This document shows, one piece after another, positions 8,464 through 16,550 of a stretch of 64,000 bases of DNA (position 1 is its first letter; every line of letters begins with the position of its first letter). The notes below the pieces were generated by a model. The model had not been told where the DNA came from. It was given only the letters and a program-made list of their open reading frames with translations, and ran no database searches. The position numbers were made by a program, and so were the translations under genes. Source of the DNA: Catenovulum sp052056295 (lineage in GTDB: Bacteria > Pseudomonadota > Gammaproteobacteria > Enterobacterales > Alteromonadaceae); the NCBI RefSeq assembly GCF_052056295.1, contig NZ_CP182493.1:2356001-2420000 (forward strand), written 5' to 3'.

Positions 8464-8497
8464 GATTAGCTAATCGGAAAAATCGAATGTGATAATC
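8464..8497. promoter_or_regulatory. Possible OxyR-type operator upstream of ahpC
   Basis: GATTAGCTAATC (8464-8475) is a perfect palindrome. A related 12-mer, AATGTGATAATC, lies exactly 22 bp further on (8486-8497) and matches it at 8 of 12 positions. OxyR contacts sites repeated on one helix face with about that period, and ahpCF is a classic OxyR target. The match to the published half-site is weak, so this is suggestive only. Confidence 0.3.
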
Positions 8498-8594
8498 GAA
8501 TCAGTCCGTTATACAGATTAAGCCTGTTTTCCTAATATAGTTCCCGAAGCAAACAACAACTTTCTTAACCAAAGATTTATATTAGGAGACAGCT

Positions 8595-9164
8595 ATGACT
8601 CAATCTATTATCAACACTAAAATCAAAGAATTCAGCGCAACAGCTTTCCACAAAGGTGACTTTGTTCAAGTATCTGACAAAGACCTAGCTGGCAAATGGT
8701 CTGTAGTGTTTTTCTACCCAGCAGACTTCACATTTGTATGTCCAACTGAGCTAGGTGATTTAGCAGATTACTACGCACAGCTACAACAAATGGGCGTTGA
8801 AGTTTATTCAGTATCAACCGACACACACTTTACACACAAAGCATGGCACGACACGTCAGACACAATTGGTAAAATTGATTTCCCAATGATTGGCGACCCA
8901 ACTGGCCGTATTACTCGTAACTTCGGCGTAATGATTGAAGAAGATGGTTTAGCACTTCGTGGTACTTTCGTAATCAACCCTGAAGGCGAAATCAAAGTTG
9001 CAGAAGTTCACGACCTAGGTATTGGCCGTAGCGCTAAAGAACTAGTTCGTAAAATTCAAGCAGCACAATACGTTGCAGAGCACGACGGTGAAGTATGTCC
9101 AGCTGCATGGCAACCAGGTGAAGAAACTTTAGCGCCTTCTTTAGACTTAGTAGGCAAAATCTAA
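8595..9164 (+). CDS. ahpC: Alkyl hydroperoxide reductase subunit C (peroxiredoxin)
   Basis: AhpC is a typical 2-Cys peroxiredoxin that reduces hydrogen peroxide, organic peroxides and peroxynitrite in the cytoplasm and is recycled by AhpF. The 189-residue length fits. The peroxidatic cysteine is in PADFTFVCPTELGDLADYY, the resolving cysteine in GEVCPAAW near the C-terminus, and a conserved DPTGRITRNFGV segment is present. AGGAGA precedes the ATG. Codon choice is strongly biased (CGT for Arg, CTA/TTA for Leu), unlike neighbouring genes and as expected for an abundant protein. ahpF follows after an intrinsic terminator, so ahpC should be expressed in excess. Confidence 0.97.
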   Translation: MTQSIINTKIKEFSATAFHKGDFVQVSDKDLAGKWSVVFFYPADFTFVCPTELGDLADYYAQLQQMGVEVYSVSTDTHFTHKAWHDTSDTIGKIDFPMIGDPTGRITRNFGVMIEEDGLALRGTFVINPEGEIKVAEVHDLGIGRSAKELVRKIQAAQYVAEHDGEVCPAAWQPGEETLAPSLDLVGKI

Positions 9165-9204
9165 GCTAAATCTAAGGTATTAGCTTTCTTTTGGTGGCTT
9201 GAAC

Positions 9205-9228
9205 AGAGGGGATTTATCCCCTCTTTTT
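9205..9228 (+). terminator. Intrinsic terminator/attenuator between ahpC and ahpF
   Basis: An 8-bp stem AGAGGGGA/TCCCCTCT with a TTTA tetraloop is followed directly by TTTTT. It is a strong intrinsic terminator placed 40 bp after ahpC. Partial read-through would give much more AhpC than AhpF. Confidence 0.9.
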
Positions 9229-9268
9229 CCAAGTCTATTTAACCCAGTTACTTTCCCTTGGAGTTGTT

Positions 9269-10846
9269 ATGTTAGACAGCAAAATTAAACAACAATTACA
9301 AAGTCATTTCTCGGCAATTAAACAGCCGGTTGAGTTGCTTCTTTCGCTTGATGACAGCGTCAAGGCAAAAGAACTTAACCAACTAGCCGATGACTTAAGC
9401 AGCATTAATAGTCAAATTTCAGTACAACAGGGCAGTGAAGAAGGTGTACGCACTCCATCAATGACAGTGCGTAACTCAACTAAAGGCACTCAAGTTGGTT
9501 TTGCGGGTGTGCCAATGGGGCACGAATTTACCTCGCTGATATTAGCCATTCTGCAAGCCGGTGGTCATCCGAGCAAACAAACTGCAGAAGTGTTAGAGCA
9601 AATTCGCCAATTGCCAGGGCCACTTAAATTCGAAACTTACATTTCGTTAAGTTGCCAAAACTGCCCTGAGGTTGTACAGGCACTTAACCTACTAGCGCTA
9701 GAAAACCCAAATGTTGAACACGTTATGATTGACGGTGCGGTATTTGCCGATGAAGTATCACAACGCAATATTATGGCAGTACCAAGTGTTTACCTAAATG
9801 GTGAGGTATTTGCACAAGGCCGTATCGCCCTTAAAGAAATACTAAACAAAGTAGACACAGGTGCGGCAAAACGCGAAGCGGAAAAAATTAACCAAAAAGA
9901 CCCATACGACGTACTAGTTGTCGGAGGTGGCCCTGCAGGTGCTGCAGCTGCAATATACGCAGCGCGTAAAGGTTTGCGCACAGGCATAGTTGCCGAGCGT
10001 TTTGGTGGACAAGTTATGGATACAGTTGCTATTGAAAACTTTATCTCAGTTAAAGCGACTGAAGGACCTAAGTTAGTTGCAGGGTTAGAAGAACACGTTA
10101 AAGACTACAATGTAGATATTATTGACCAACAGCGAGCTAGCTCTATTGTGCGTAATGACATGATTGAGATAGGGCTAAAAAGTGGTGCAAGCTTAGCAAG
10201 TAAATCTGTGATTTTAGCCACAGGTGCGCGCTGGCGCGAAATGAATGTACCGGGTGAAAAAGAATACCGTGGCAAAGGTGTTGCTTATTGCCCACACTGC
10301 GACGGCCCTTTATTTAAAGGCAAAAAAGTTGCAGTAATAGGTGGTGGTAACTCAGGTATTGAAGCTGCGATTGATTTAGCCGGTATAGTTGAACAAGTAA
10401 CTGTATTGGAATTTGATAAAACACTGAGAGCCGACGAAGTATTGCAACGCAAAGCGCGCTCTATGCCAAATATTCAAATTATCAAACAAGCTCAAACCAC
10501 AGAAGTGGTGGGTGATGGACAAAAAGTTACTGGCCTAAACTATATAGACAGAGCAACAGGTGAGCAGCAGCACCTTGAGCTTGCCGGTATCTTTGTGCAA
10601 ATTGGTTTAGTGCCAAACAGCGAATGGTTAGACGGTGATGTTGATTTAACCCAGCGTGGCGAAATAATAGTTAACGAGCGTGGCGAAACGTCAATTCCGG
10701 GCGTATTTGCCGCAGGTGATGTAACTACCAGCCCGTACAAACAAATTATTATTGCCATGGGTTCTGGCGCAACCGCATCACTCAGCGCGTTTGATTATTT
10801 AATCAGAATGGAACCTGCCGATAACTCTGCAGAAAAAGCAGCTTAG
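9269..10846 (+). CDS. ahpF: Alkyl hydroperoxide reductase subunit F
   Basis: AhpF is the NADH-dependent flavoprotein disulfide reductase that recycles AhpC. The 525 residues match the family. The N-terminal double thioredoxin-like domain carries the CQNC centre (129-132). The FAD-binding GGGPAG lies at 219-224, the redox-active CPHC at 341-344 and the NADH-binding GGGNSG at 358-363. A C-terminal GVFAAGDVTT motif closes the FAD domain. Its start TTGGAGTTGTTATG carries a GGAG ribosome site. It is the second gene of the ahpCF unit and probably shares the ahpC promoter through read-through. Confidence 0.96.
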   Translation: MLDSKIKQQLQSHFSAIKQPVELLLSLDDSVKAKELNQLADDLSSINSQISVQQGSEEGVRTPSMTVRNSTKGTQVGFAGVPMGHEFTSLILAILQAGGHPSKQTAEVLEQIRQLPGPLKFETYISLSCQNCPEVVQALNLLALENPNVEHVMIDGAVFADEVSQRNIMAVPSVYLNGEVFAQGRIALKEILNKVDTGAAKREAEKINQKDPYDVLVVGGGPAGAAAAIYAARKGLRTGIVAERFGGQVMDTVAIENFISVKATEGPKLVAGLEEHVKDYNVDIIDQQRASSIVRNDMIEIGLKSGASLASKSVILATGARWREMNVPGEKEYRGKGVAYCPHCDGPLFKGKKVAVIGGGNSGIEAAIDLAGIVEQVTVLEFDKTLRADEVLQRKARSMPNIQIIKQAQTTEVVGDGQKVTGLNYIDRATGEQQHLELAGIFVQIGLVPNSEWLDGDVDLTQRGEIIVNERGETSIPGVFAAGDVTTSPYKQIIIAMGSGATASLSAFDYLIRMEPADNSAEKAA

Positions 10847-10873
10847 TTATAGGCCTAGGCTAAATGTGCAAAA

Positions 10874-10903
10874 AAGCCCAACTAAATAATTGTAGTTGGG
10901 CTT
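10874..10903. terminator. Bidirectional terminator after ahpF
   Basis: A perfect 11-bp stem AAGCCCAACTA/TAGTTGGGCTT has an 8-nt loop and lies between convergent ahpF and the alginate lyase gene. The minus-strand side is followed by TTTTTTGC, a good U-tract. The plus side has only a weak one. Confidence 0.8.
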
Positions 10904-10931
10904 GTTATTATTTGTCGAAGCCTGTATGAAA

Positions 10932-12527
10932 CTAGTGATTACTGCTATAGCTCACATTGGTCACTGTTGCTTTTGACGTGGTAATTCCAAACTGCTCAAA
11001 ACATTCTGCCCATGAGTCTGAGTCACCACGTGTGCCACATTCTTCTCTGGTATATGGGTCTTGCGACTGCATATAGTTACCAAACTTAAAGTAGCTCGCA
11101 TCGTCGTCTTCAACTTGCATACTTAGTGAATTACCACAACCCGTTACTGTCATTGTGCCGTAGTTATTGGTGTAGCTAATCTCAAAAGAATCGCCACTTT
11201 CAATAGTACATAATGACTTTTTAACTTCGTTTCCGTCTGTGCCGCGTAAACGCACATACACATCAAAAATACCATTGTTGGCAACACTATCACCAAAGCC
11301 TGATTCGCTAGAGTCAGCCACAAATACTTTCATTAAAGTAGAAATGGTTGAGCCATGGGTTTGTGCAACTATGGTTTTAGCACCGTTAGACAACTCCATT
11401 TTGTAGCTTGCTGCAAACGACTCATTGGTATCGTAAATTGATTTACGTTTGCTTGATTTTATTTTGTACTCGTGACGCCAGCCGCCACCACCAGAAGTCG
11501 TGTATTTAGTTTCTAAAGGGACAAATTCTAAGGTGCTGCTGTTAACCAATGGATGTGGGTTGCTACCTTCTAAATCAAATAACGAGCCGTCGGTAATAAT
11601 GGCTGGAATATCCGTTGTGCCGCCTGAACCGTCTGCACCATATAATTTCACTTCGGTGATATTCATCCAGTTACTACCTGCGCTGTTCGACTGAGCTTTA
11701 ACTCGAACTTGTTGCGCACTGATGTCGGTCACATCGTACATTTCTATACCTGTAGTATTGCCAGAGCTAACCGAATCATGAATTTTTGTCCAAGTACCGC
11801 TTGTGCCTGGGCGAGCGTAAATTTCAAAGGTATGGGTACGTGAGTCACCTTGACCCCAAGCAATACCAACTTCTTTTACTTCTTTCGCTTCGTCTAATTG
11901 CAAAGTTAAATTAACTGCGTTGCCGCCTGCTTCAGCCGCCCAGCGTGAAGACCATGCTGTGCTGTTATCAATGGCTTTTGCTGGTGGGTAACTGCTGTGG
12001 CTAGTGCCATCATCAAATGCTGTATTTACCGCTAATTCGCCATCGGCAGAGTTACCGCCTGTGCCATACAATTCAACTTCTTTAATATTGGTCCAAGTTG
12101 AACCTGCACTGTTTTCAAAGGTTTTTATGCGGATTTGGCGAGCGTCTATATCATCAATATCGTAAACTTCTATGCTGGAAGTGGTGCCTGAACTAACACT
12201 GTCATACACTTTAGTCCAAGAGCCACTGGTTGCTGCGCGTGCCCAAATTTCAAATGTGTGAGTTTGATCACCACCATTACCCCAAGAAACACCTACTTCA
12301 GTGACAGTCTGCACTGAGTCTAAATTAAGTTGTAAGTTTACTGGTGAACCTGATGCCGCCCAGCGTGATGCCCAAGCTAAGCTGCCATCAATTACGTTTG
12401 ATGCAGGATAACTTGCATGGCCTTCACCCCAATCTTCTGCGCTATCAATGTTTAAAGTATTTGCATGTGAGTATGTTGTTGCGGTTAATGCTAGAGCTGC
12501 CCAACTAAGGGTTTTGATTATTTTCAT
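10932..12527 (-). CDS. Secreted PL7 alginate lyase with two F5/8 type C domains
   Basis: This 531-residue exported enzyme should cleave alginate by beta-elimination outside the cell. A signal peptide covers residues 1-22. Two tandem discoidin/F5/8 type C modules (about 24-157 and 165-298) are clear duplicates of each other and probably bind polysaccharide. The C-terminal PL7 jelly-roll (about 305-531) carries RHEYK (351-355), QTH (389-391) and YFKFGNY (479-485). These match the RxExR, Q(I/V)H and YFKxGxY signatures that hold the catalytic Gln, His and Tyr. Cysteines at 440/464 and 497/509 may form disulfides. It is monocistronic, with no other alginate gene in the window. Several inverted repeats upstream may be operator sites. 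Confidence 0.9.
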   Translation of the reverse strand: MKIIKTLSWAALALTATTYSHANTLNIDSAEDWGEGHASYPASNVIDGSLAWASRWAASGSPVNLQLNLDSVQTVTEVGVSWGNGGDQTHTFEIWARAATSGSWTKVYDSVSSGTTSSIEVYDIDDIDARQIRIKTFENSAGSTWTNIKEVELYGTGGNSADGELAVNTAFDDGTSHSSYPPAKAIDNSTAWSSRWAAEAGGNAVNLTLQLDEAKEVKEVGIAWGQGDSRTHTFEIYARPGTSGTWTKIHDSVSSGNTTGIEMYDVTDISAQQVRVKAQSNSAGSNWMNITEVKLYGADGSGGTTDIPAIITDGSLFDLEGSNPHPLVNSSTLEFVPLETKYTTSGGGGWRHEYKIKSSKRKSIYDTNESFAASYKMELSNGAKTIVAQTHGSTISTLMKVFVADSSESGFGDSVANNGIFDVYVRLRGTDGNEVKKSLCTIESGDSFEISYTNNYGTMTVTGCGNSLSMQVEDDDASYFKFGNYMQSQDPYTREECGTRGDSDSWAECFEQFGITTSKATVTNVSYSSNH

Positions 12528-12560
12528 GTGTGTGTACCGAAAGTTTTTGTTTGCTAATTT

Positions 12561-12585
12561 GGAACTCTAATTATTTTTAGGTTCC
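12561..12585. repeat. Inverted repeat before the alginate lyase start
   Basis: GGAAC (12561-12565) and GTTCC (12581-12585) flank inner arms CTAA/TTAG. It lies 34-58 bp upstream of the lyase start, inside the likely 5' untranslated region or core promoter. It could be an operator or a leader hairpin. Confidence 0.35.
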
Positions 12586-12592
12586 ACCAACA

Positions 12593-12635
12593 AATACCAT
12601 ACTGATAAATTGGTATTACAATTCAATTTACCAAT
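12593..12635. promoter_or_regulatory. Candidate operators upstream of the alginate lyase
   Basis: Three related half-sites lie in 43 bp: AATACCA (12593-12599), ATTGGTATT (12609-12617) and TTTACCAAT (12627-12635). Adjacent pairs form inverted repeats built on TTGGTA/TACCAA. This layout is typical of a dimeric repressor, and GntR-type regulators control alginate genes in related bacteria. The regulator itself is not in the window, so assignment is inference. Confidence 0.45.
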
Positions 12636-12732
12636 ATGTAAGTCAAAAATTAACAGGTATAAAACAATTGATCAACTTTTTAGTGGCTTTATAGTAAATT
12701 TTGTTGCGAATTATTATTTTTAGCTGAGGTTA

Positions 12733-12751
12733 ATGATATTGAGAATATCAT
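12733..12751. repeat. 8-bp inverted repeat
   Basis: ATGATATT-GAG-AATATCAT is a perfect hairpin-capable repeat 56 bp downstream of the binding-protein gene at 12807-13688 on the minus strand. No T-run follows on either strand, so it may be an operator or an RNA 3'-end structure rather than a classic terminator. Confidence 0.35.
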
Positions 12752-12806
12752 GTTGCAGTTGTTAGGCAGCCGTAAGGTTTGTGGAGAATGTTCTTTGTCT
12801 GACAAT

Positions 12807-13688
12807 TTATTGTTGCTGGCAAGGGATGATTTGCCAATCTTTGACTTTATCTAAATAAAATCCAACAGCTTGATAAGCATGTTGAATAGTTCCTGCGTTA
12901 TTTAACTTCGTTAAGCCAATATTGAGTGCTTCGGCTAACTCAGTTCCTTGTGGATGTTTTTTGGAGACTAAAAAATGCAGCGATTCATCAAACACAACTT
13001 TTACATTCTTGATGGGTTTAAGTTTTACCCCGTGGTGATCTTGCACTAAGTCAGCTTGAGTAGAAAAAGTTGTTAGTAAATAATCGGCGCGGCCTGCTGC
13101 TATCATACGAAACATTTGTGGAAACGAGGGAGCGGAAATCGTTGGACTGCCAATACATTGATGCGCACTTAAATCATTTACCCAAGTTCTGTTGGTAACA
13201 CCCACTAGCTGTCGAATGTTAGATAAGTCACTGATAGCTTGCAGTTGTTTATTGCCAGCCAATACATATAACCCCTTCTCAAACTGACCTTTGGCAACAA
13301 GCGCCTGCGATTGATAACTGTAGGTTTTGTTATGTTGATGCGACCAAAAAGTTAAACCTGCAGAAACAATATTTCCTTTGTTTATTTCTAAGTTTAGTCT
13401 GTGCTGAATAGGGTAGGGTTTTACCTTAATTATTGGACGATAACCAGCTGCGACTAATGCTTGGCAAAATAATAAACTTTCCATCGCAACTTGATTGTTA
13501 TTTTGGTAGTAATCTTGGTTATCTTCACATGGGCTTTTAAATATTTTTTGCACAGCTGCAAGATGTTCACCATAATGCCCTAGGGTCAGGTGAATGCTAT
13601 TTAACGCGGGTTGTGCTTTGGCGGCTTTTTCTACCGCGTTGGCATGGCCTCCAAGCACAAGTAGTAACAAAAGGGATCGCAGCAACAA
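12807..13688 (-). CDS. Periplasmic solute-binding-like protein
   Basis: The 293-residue protein has a short Leu-rich signal peptide (LLRSLLLLLVLGGHANA) and a type 2 periplasmic-binding-protein pattern: ATTGAGLTF-like central strand, AAGRADYLLTTF near residue 205, VVFDESLHFLVSKKHP near 235 and a C-terminal helix with GTIQHAYQAVGF. Four cysteines may form two disulfides. The only plausible starts are tandem TTG codons at 13688 and 13685, since an in-frame stop lies four codons upstream and there is no ATG nearby. No transporter genes adjoin it. It is more distant from the FPRG pair elsewhere in the window. Ligand unknown. Confidence 0.6.
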   Translation of the reverse strand: MLLRSLLLLLVLGGHANAVEKAAKAQPALNSIHLTLGHYGEHLAAVQKIFKSPCEDNQDYYQNNNQVAMESLLFCQALVAAGYRPIIKVKPYPIQHRLNLEINKGNIVSAGLTFWSHQHNKTYSYQSQALVAKGQFEKGLYVLAGNKQLQAISDLSNIRQLVGVTNRTWVNDLSAHQCIGSPTISAPSFPQMFRMIAAGRADYLLTTFSTQADLVQDHHGVKLKPIKNVKVVFDESLHFLVSKKHPQGTELAEALNIGLTKLNNAGTIQHAYQAVGFYLDKVKDWQIIPCQQQ

Positions 13689-13785
13689 AACAAATACTTA
13701 TATTTGGTCAACTAATAATTAGTTAAGCATGTGCGATAAATGCAGTAAACTCAAGTAATAACTAAATCAAATAAAGGACGCTGAA

Positions 13786-14208
13786 ATGTCGGAAACTAAT
13801 AATACGCAAATCGATTTAAACCAACTGGCACAACCGTTGATAGATAAATTACCTGACGAGCTTAACTGGCAGCAAGATAATAGATTTAACGCTTTGATGG
13901 CAGAAGTACCTAAACCTTTATTTGAGATTATTTTGCCTTGGTTAGAAGCTGAATTTCAGCATAAATGGGACAGAGATAATATTAAAAAAGCACCGGATTT
14001 AGTAAAGCTGGGTGCTGGAGTTTTTGCCAAAATGGAAAAAGATCAGTTTTTATTTAGCGGTTTAGATATTGACCAAAAGCTTATGTTGGCTTGGTGGCCT
14101 TGGGGACCTGGAGCACCTGCCAGTTTACGTATTTTTGTTGCGCAAGATCCTGCTGGTATTAAAGCACCAGGTGTTTTGAGCAAACTCAAATCTTTGATTT
14201 TTGGTTAA
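13786..14208 (+). CDS. Hypothetical protein, 140 aa
   Basis: I do not recognise the family. The protein is soluble, without a signal peptide. It has a Trp-rich centre (MLAWWPWGPGAPASLRIFVAQD) and an amphipathic N-terminal half. The ribosome site AAAGGACG is well placed before the ATG. It lies upstream of dsbD on the same strand with an 86-bp gap, so it may or may not be co-transcribed. The WWPWGPGAP segment would be a good signature for a database search. Confidence 0.65.
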   Translation: MSETNNTQIDLNQLAQPLIDKLPDELNWQQDNRFNALMAEVPKPLFEIILPWLEAEFQHKWDRDNIKKAPDLVKLGAGVFAKMEKDQFLFSGLDIDQKLMLAWWPWGPGAPASLRIFVAQDPAGIKAPGVLSKLKSLIFG

Positions 14209-14294
14209 TTGAAATTATTTGGTTGTTTGTTGGGTCTTAGTCTTCAAACCTTTAGTTTACACATTAACTAATTAAAGCCAGTGGGAGTTTATCT

Positions 14295-16046
14295 GTGCGT
14301 TGTTTTCAAATTGTCTGTTTGTGGTTATTGTTTTCAACATCAGCTTGGGCGTTTAATTTTTCTGAATTACAGCAAAATGATGAATTTTTACCGGTTGAGC
14401 AAGCATTTCAATTTGATTTTAATCAGCAAGGCGAGCAGCTTTCGTTAACTTGGCAAATCCACGAAGGCTACTACCTATATAAAGATAAAACCCGTGCAAA
14501 AGCAGCTAAACAAGAACTAAGCATAAGTTTTGTTCAGCAAGGCAAAGAAAAACACGACGAATATTTTGGTTTAGTTACTGTTTTTCGTGATCAGCTTGAA
14601 GCCAAACTTGATTTAACTGGCGTGCGAACCGATACCCTGTTAGTGACTTACCAAGGCTGTGCTGATGCGGGTTTGTGTTATCCACCGGTATTAAAAGAAA
14701 TACCCTTGTTGGCAGTTGCTAGCTCTAGTACTCAAACGGCTGATTTATCTGAGCAAAATACAGCAGGGAAAATAGCGCAAACACCTTCAACAAATTCTGC
14801 AAACACTTCATCTGGGCTGTTGGGGTATTTTGACCAAAGCAGTGTGTGGTTAACCTTATTAAGCTTTTTTGTATTAGGTTTAGGTTTGTCACTCACACCA
14901 TGTGTGCTGCCTATGGTGCCTATTTTAAGTTCGATTATTAGCAGCCAAAAATCTACCCATGTAAAAAGTAGCTTAGTTTTATCCTTATTTTATGTTTTGG
15001 GTATGGCAACTTTTTATACCTTGAGTGGTGTATTAGTTGGCTTTTTTGGCGCGCAATTTAATGTACAGCTTTATTTGCAAGCGCCTTGGTTAGCCATCTC
15101 TTTTGCGGTTATTTTTGTATTACTCGCTTTGTCTATGTTTGGTTTATACGAGTTGCAGTTGCCAGCATCTTGGCAAAGTAGATTGCAGCAAGCAGGGCAA
15201 AATAAAAAAGGTTTAATTGCGACTTATATTGCAGGTGGTGTATCGGCTTTGGCGCTATCACCTTGTGTGTCAGCACCACTTGCTAGTGCTTTAGTTTATA
15301 TCTCAACTACAGGCGATGCGGTTTTAGGTGGCGGTGCTTTATTGGTGATGAGTTTGGGCATGGGTTTACCTTTGTTATTGGTCGGTGCTGGTTTAGGTGG
15401 TTGGTTGCCACAAACAGGTGGCTGGATGCTCCGCGTTAAACAATTGTTTGGTGTGATCATGCTCGGCATGGCCATTTGGGTGGTTGAACGTTTATTGCCA
15501 TCTATTGTCAGTGCTGCTTTATATGCGTTATTGCTGGTGTGGGCGGCTGTGCATTTAGGTTTATTGCAAACAGACAATACAGCAAAAGCTAAAAACACAC
15601 AGTTTTTCGCTTGGGTATTGTTGTTGGTTGGTATCTTCTATTTTTACCACAATTATCAACAAACTTATGCGGTTAGCTCGGGTGCTGCACCGGCACAACA
15701 TGCATCTGTATTTAAACGAGTAGAGTCGGTTGCCGAGCTGGAAACTTTATTGGTTAACTCAAACGGTAAAAAATCTATCGTCGATTTATACGCAGATTGG
15801 TGTGTGAGTTGTTTAGTGATAGAAGACGAAGTATTCGCTAAATTAAACCCAGCAGATTATCCAGACTATCAATTTTTGCAGCTAGACCTAACAGAAATGA
15901 CCCAAGCAAAACAAAGCTTTTTAAGCCAACATAATCTGTTTGGTCCACCTGCTTTATTGGCTTTTGCCGCAGGAGAAAGTCAAACTGCTGAATTTGTTTA
16001 TCAAGCCGAATTTAATTTACAGCAGTTTGAAGGCTGGTTTAAATAA
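14295..16046 (+). CDS. dsbD: Thiol:disulfide interchange protein DsbD
   Basis: DsbD carries electrons from cytoplasmic thioredoxin across the inner membrane to periplasmic DsbC, DsbG and CcmG. The 583 residues show all three modules. An exported N-terminal immunoglobulin-like domain has C122 and C128 in QGCADAGLCYPP. A central eight-helix domain has LTPCVLPMVP and ALSPCVSAPL. A C-terminal thioredoxin domain has WCVSC (C503/C506). It starts with GTG at 14295, giving a signal peptide ending near residue 19. Its last 8 bp overlap the convergent ASCH gene. Cytochrome c assembly, which needs this pathway, fits the two cytochromes c in this window. Confidence 0.95.
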   Translation: MRCFQIVCLWLLFSTSAWAFNFSELQQNDEFLPVEQAFQFDFNQQGEQLSLTWQIHEGYYLYKDKTRAKAAKQELSISFVQQGKEKHDEYFGLVTVFRDQLEAKLDLTGVRTDTLLVTYQGCADAGLCYPPVLKEIPLLAVASSSTQTADLSEQNTAGKIAQTPSTNSANTSSGLLGYFDQSSVWLTLLSFFVLGLGLSLTPCVLPMVPILSSIISSQKSTHVKSSLVLSLFYVLGMATFYTLSGVLVGFFGAQFNVQLYLQAPWLAISFAVIFVLLALSMFGLYELQLPASWQSRLQQAGQNKKGLIATYIAGGVSALALSPCVSAPLASALVYISTTGDAVLGGGALLVMSLGMGLPLLLVGAGLGGWLPQTGGWMLRVKQLFGVIMLGMAIWVVERLLPSIVSAALYALLLVWAAVHLGLLQTDNTAKAKNTQFFAWVLLLVGIFYFYHNYQQTYAVSSGAAPAQHASVFKRVESVAELETLLVNSNGKKSIVDLYADWCVSCLVIEDEVFAKLNPADYPDYQFLQLDLTEMTQAKQSFLSQHNLFGPPALLAFAAGESQTAEFVYQAEFNLQQFEGWFK

Positions 16047-16536
16047 CATTTAGGTTTTGTGATTGTAGTTGCTGCACGACTTCTGCGATTTCTTCTACTG
16101 ACAACTCGTAGAATTTACGTTTAGCAACTGCTTTAACTGGTTTGGTTAACTTTCTGATATTTGAAATTTCCCAAGCTAACCATCCAGGCTCAAAAGTCGC
16201 TTCATCACAACCCGAACGTGCACAATCCTCTTTTACCCAAGGCCTGCAGTTATTGATGTCAATTACAGCAATAACTTGGCCAGCAGGATCTTCTTGGCTA
16301 GGCGTGTTTAGCCGGATGTTATTTTGTACCAGAGCAACATTTAACATTGGCAGTTCGTCTGGACGCCAAGAGCGGATCTCAAGTTGTTTGGTTCGATCAA
16401 CAATCTTGTCTCCCCAAGGGCTGACAATAGATAATGCAAGCACATTATTTCCTTTAGATGTATATTCTGCGCGGCGTTCGATTACTTGATGTATTAACGA
16501 CGATTGAGTTATTTCAACTAATATTCGAGTGTGCAT
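16039..16536 (-). CDS. ASCH domain protein
   Basis: The 165-residue protein matches the ASCH fold, a PUA-like RNA-binding domain. LALSIVSPWGDKIVDRTKQLEIRSWRP (residues 33-59) is the typical start of the domain. The VIAVIDINNCRPW strand and GWLAWEISNIRKL segment follow. Four clustered cysteines or near-cysteines (NNC, DC, GC) could bind metal. The function is unknown; roles in RNA metabolism or coactivation have been proposed for the family. It overlaps the end of dsbD by 8 bp and lies 14 bp downstream of the lipoprotein gene on the same strand, suggesting an operon. Confidence 0.75.
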   Translation of the reverse strand: MHTRILVEITQSSLIHQVIERRAEYTSKGNNVLALSIVSPWGDKIVDRTKQLEIRSWRPDELPMLNVALVQNNIRLNTPSQEDPAGQVIAVIDINNCRPWVKEDCARSGCDEATFEPGWLAWEISNIRKLTKPVKAVAKRKFYELSVEEIAEVVQQLQSQNLNVI

Positions 16537-16550
16537 TAACCCTGTTTAAG

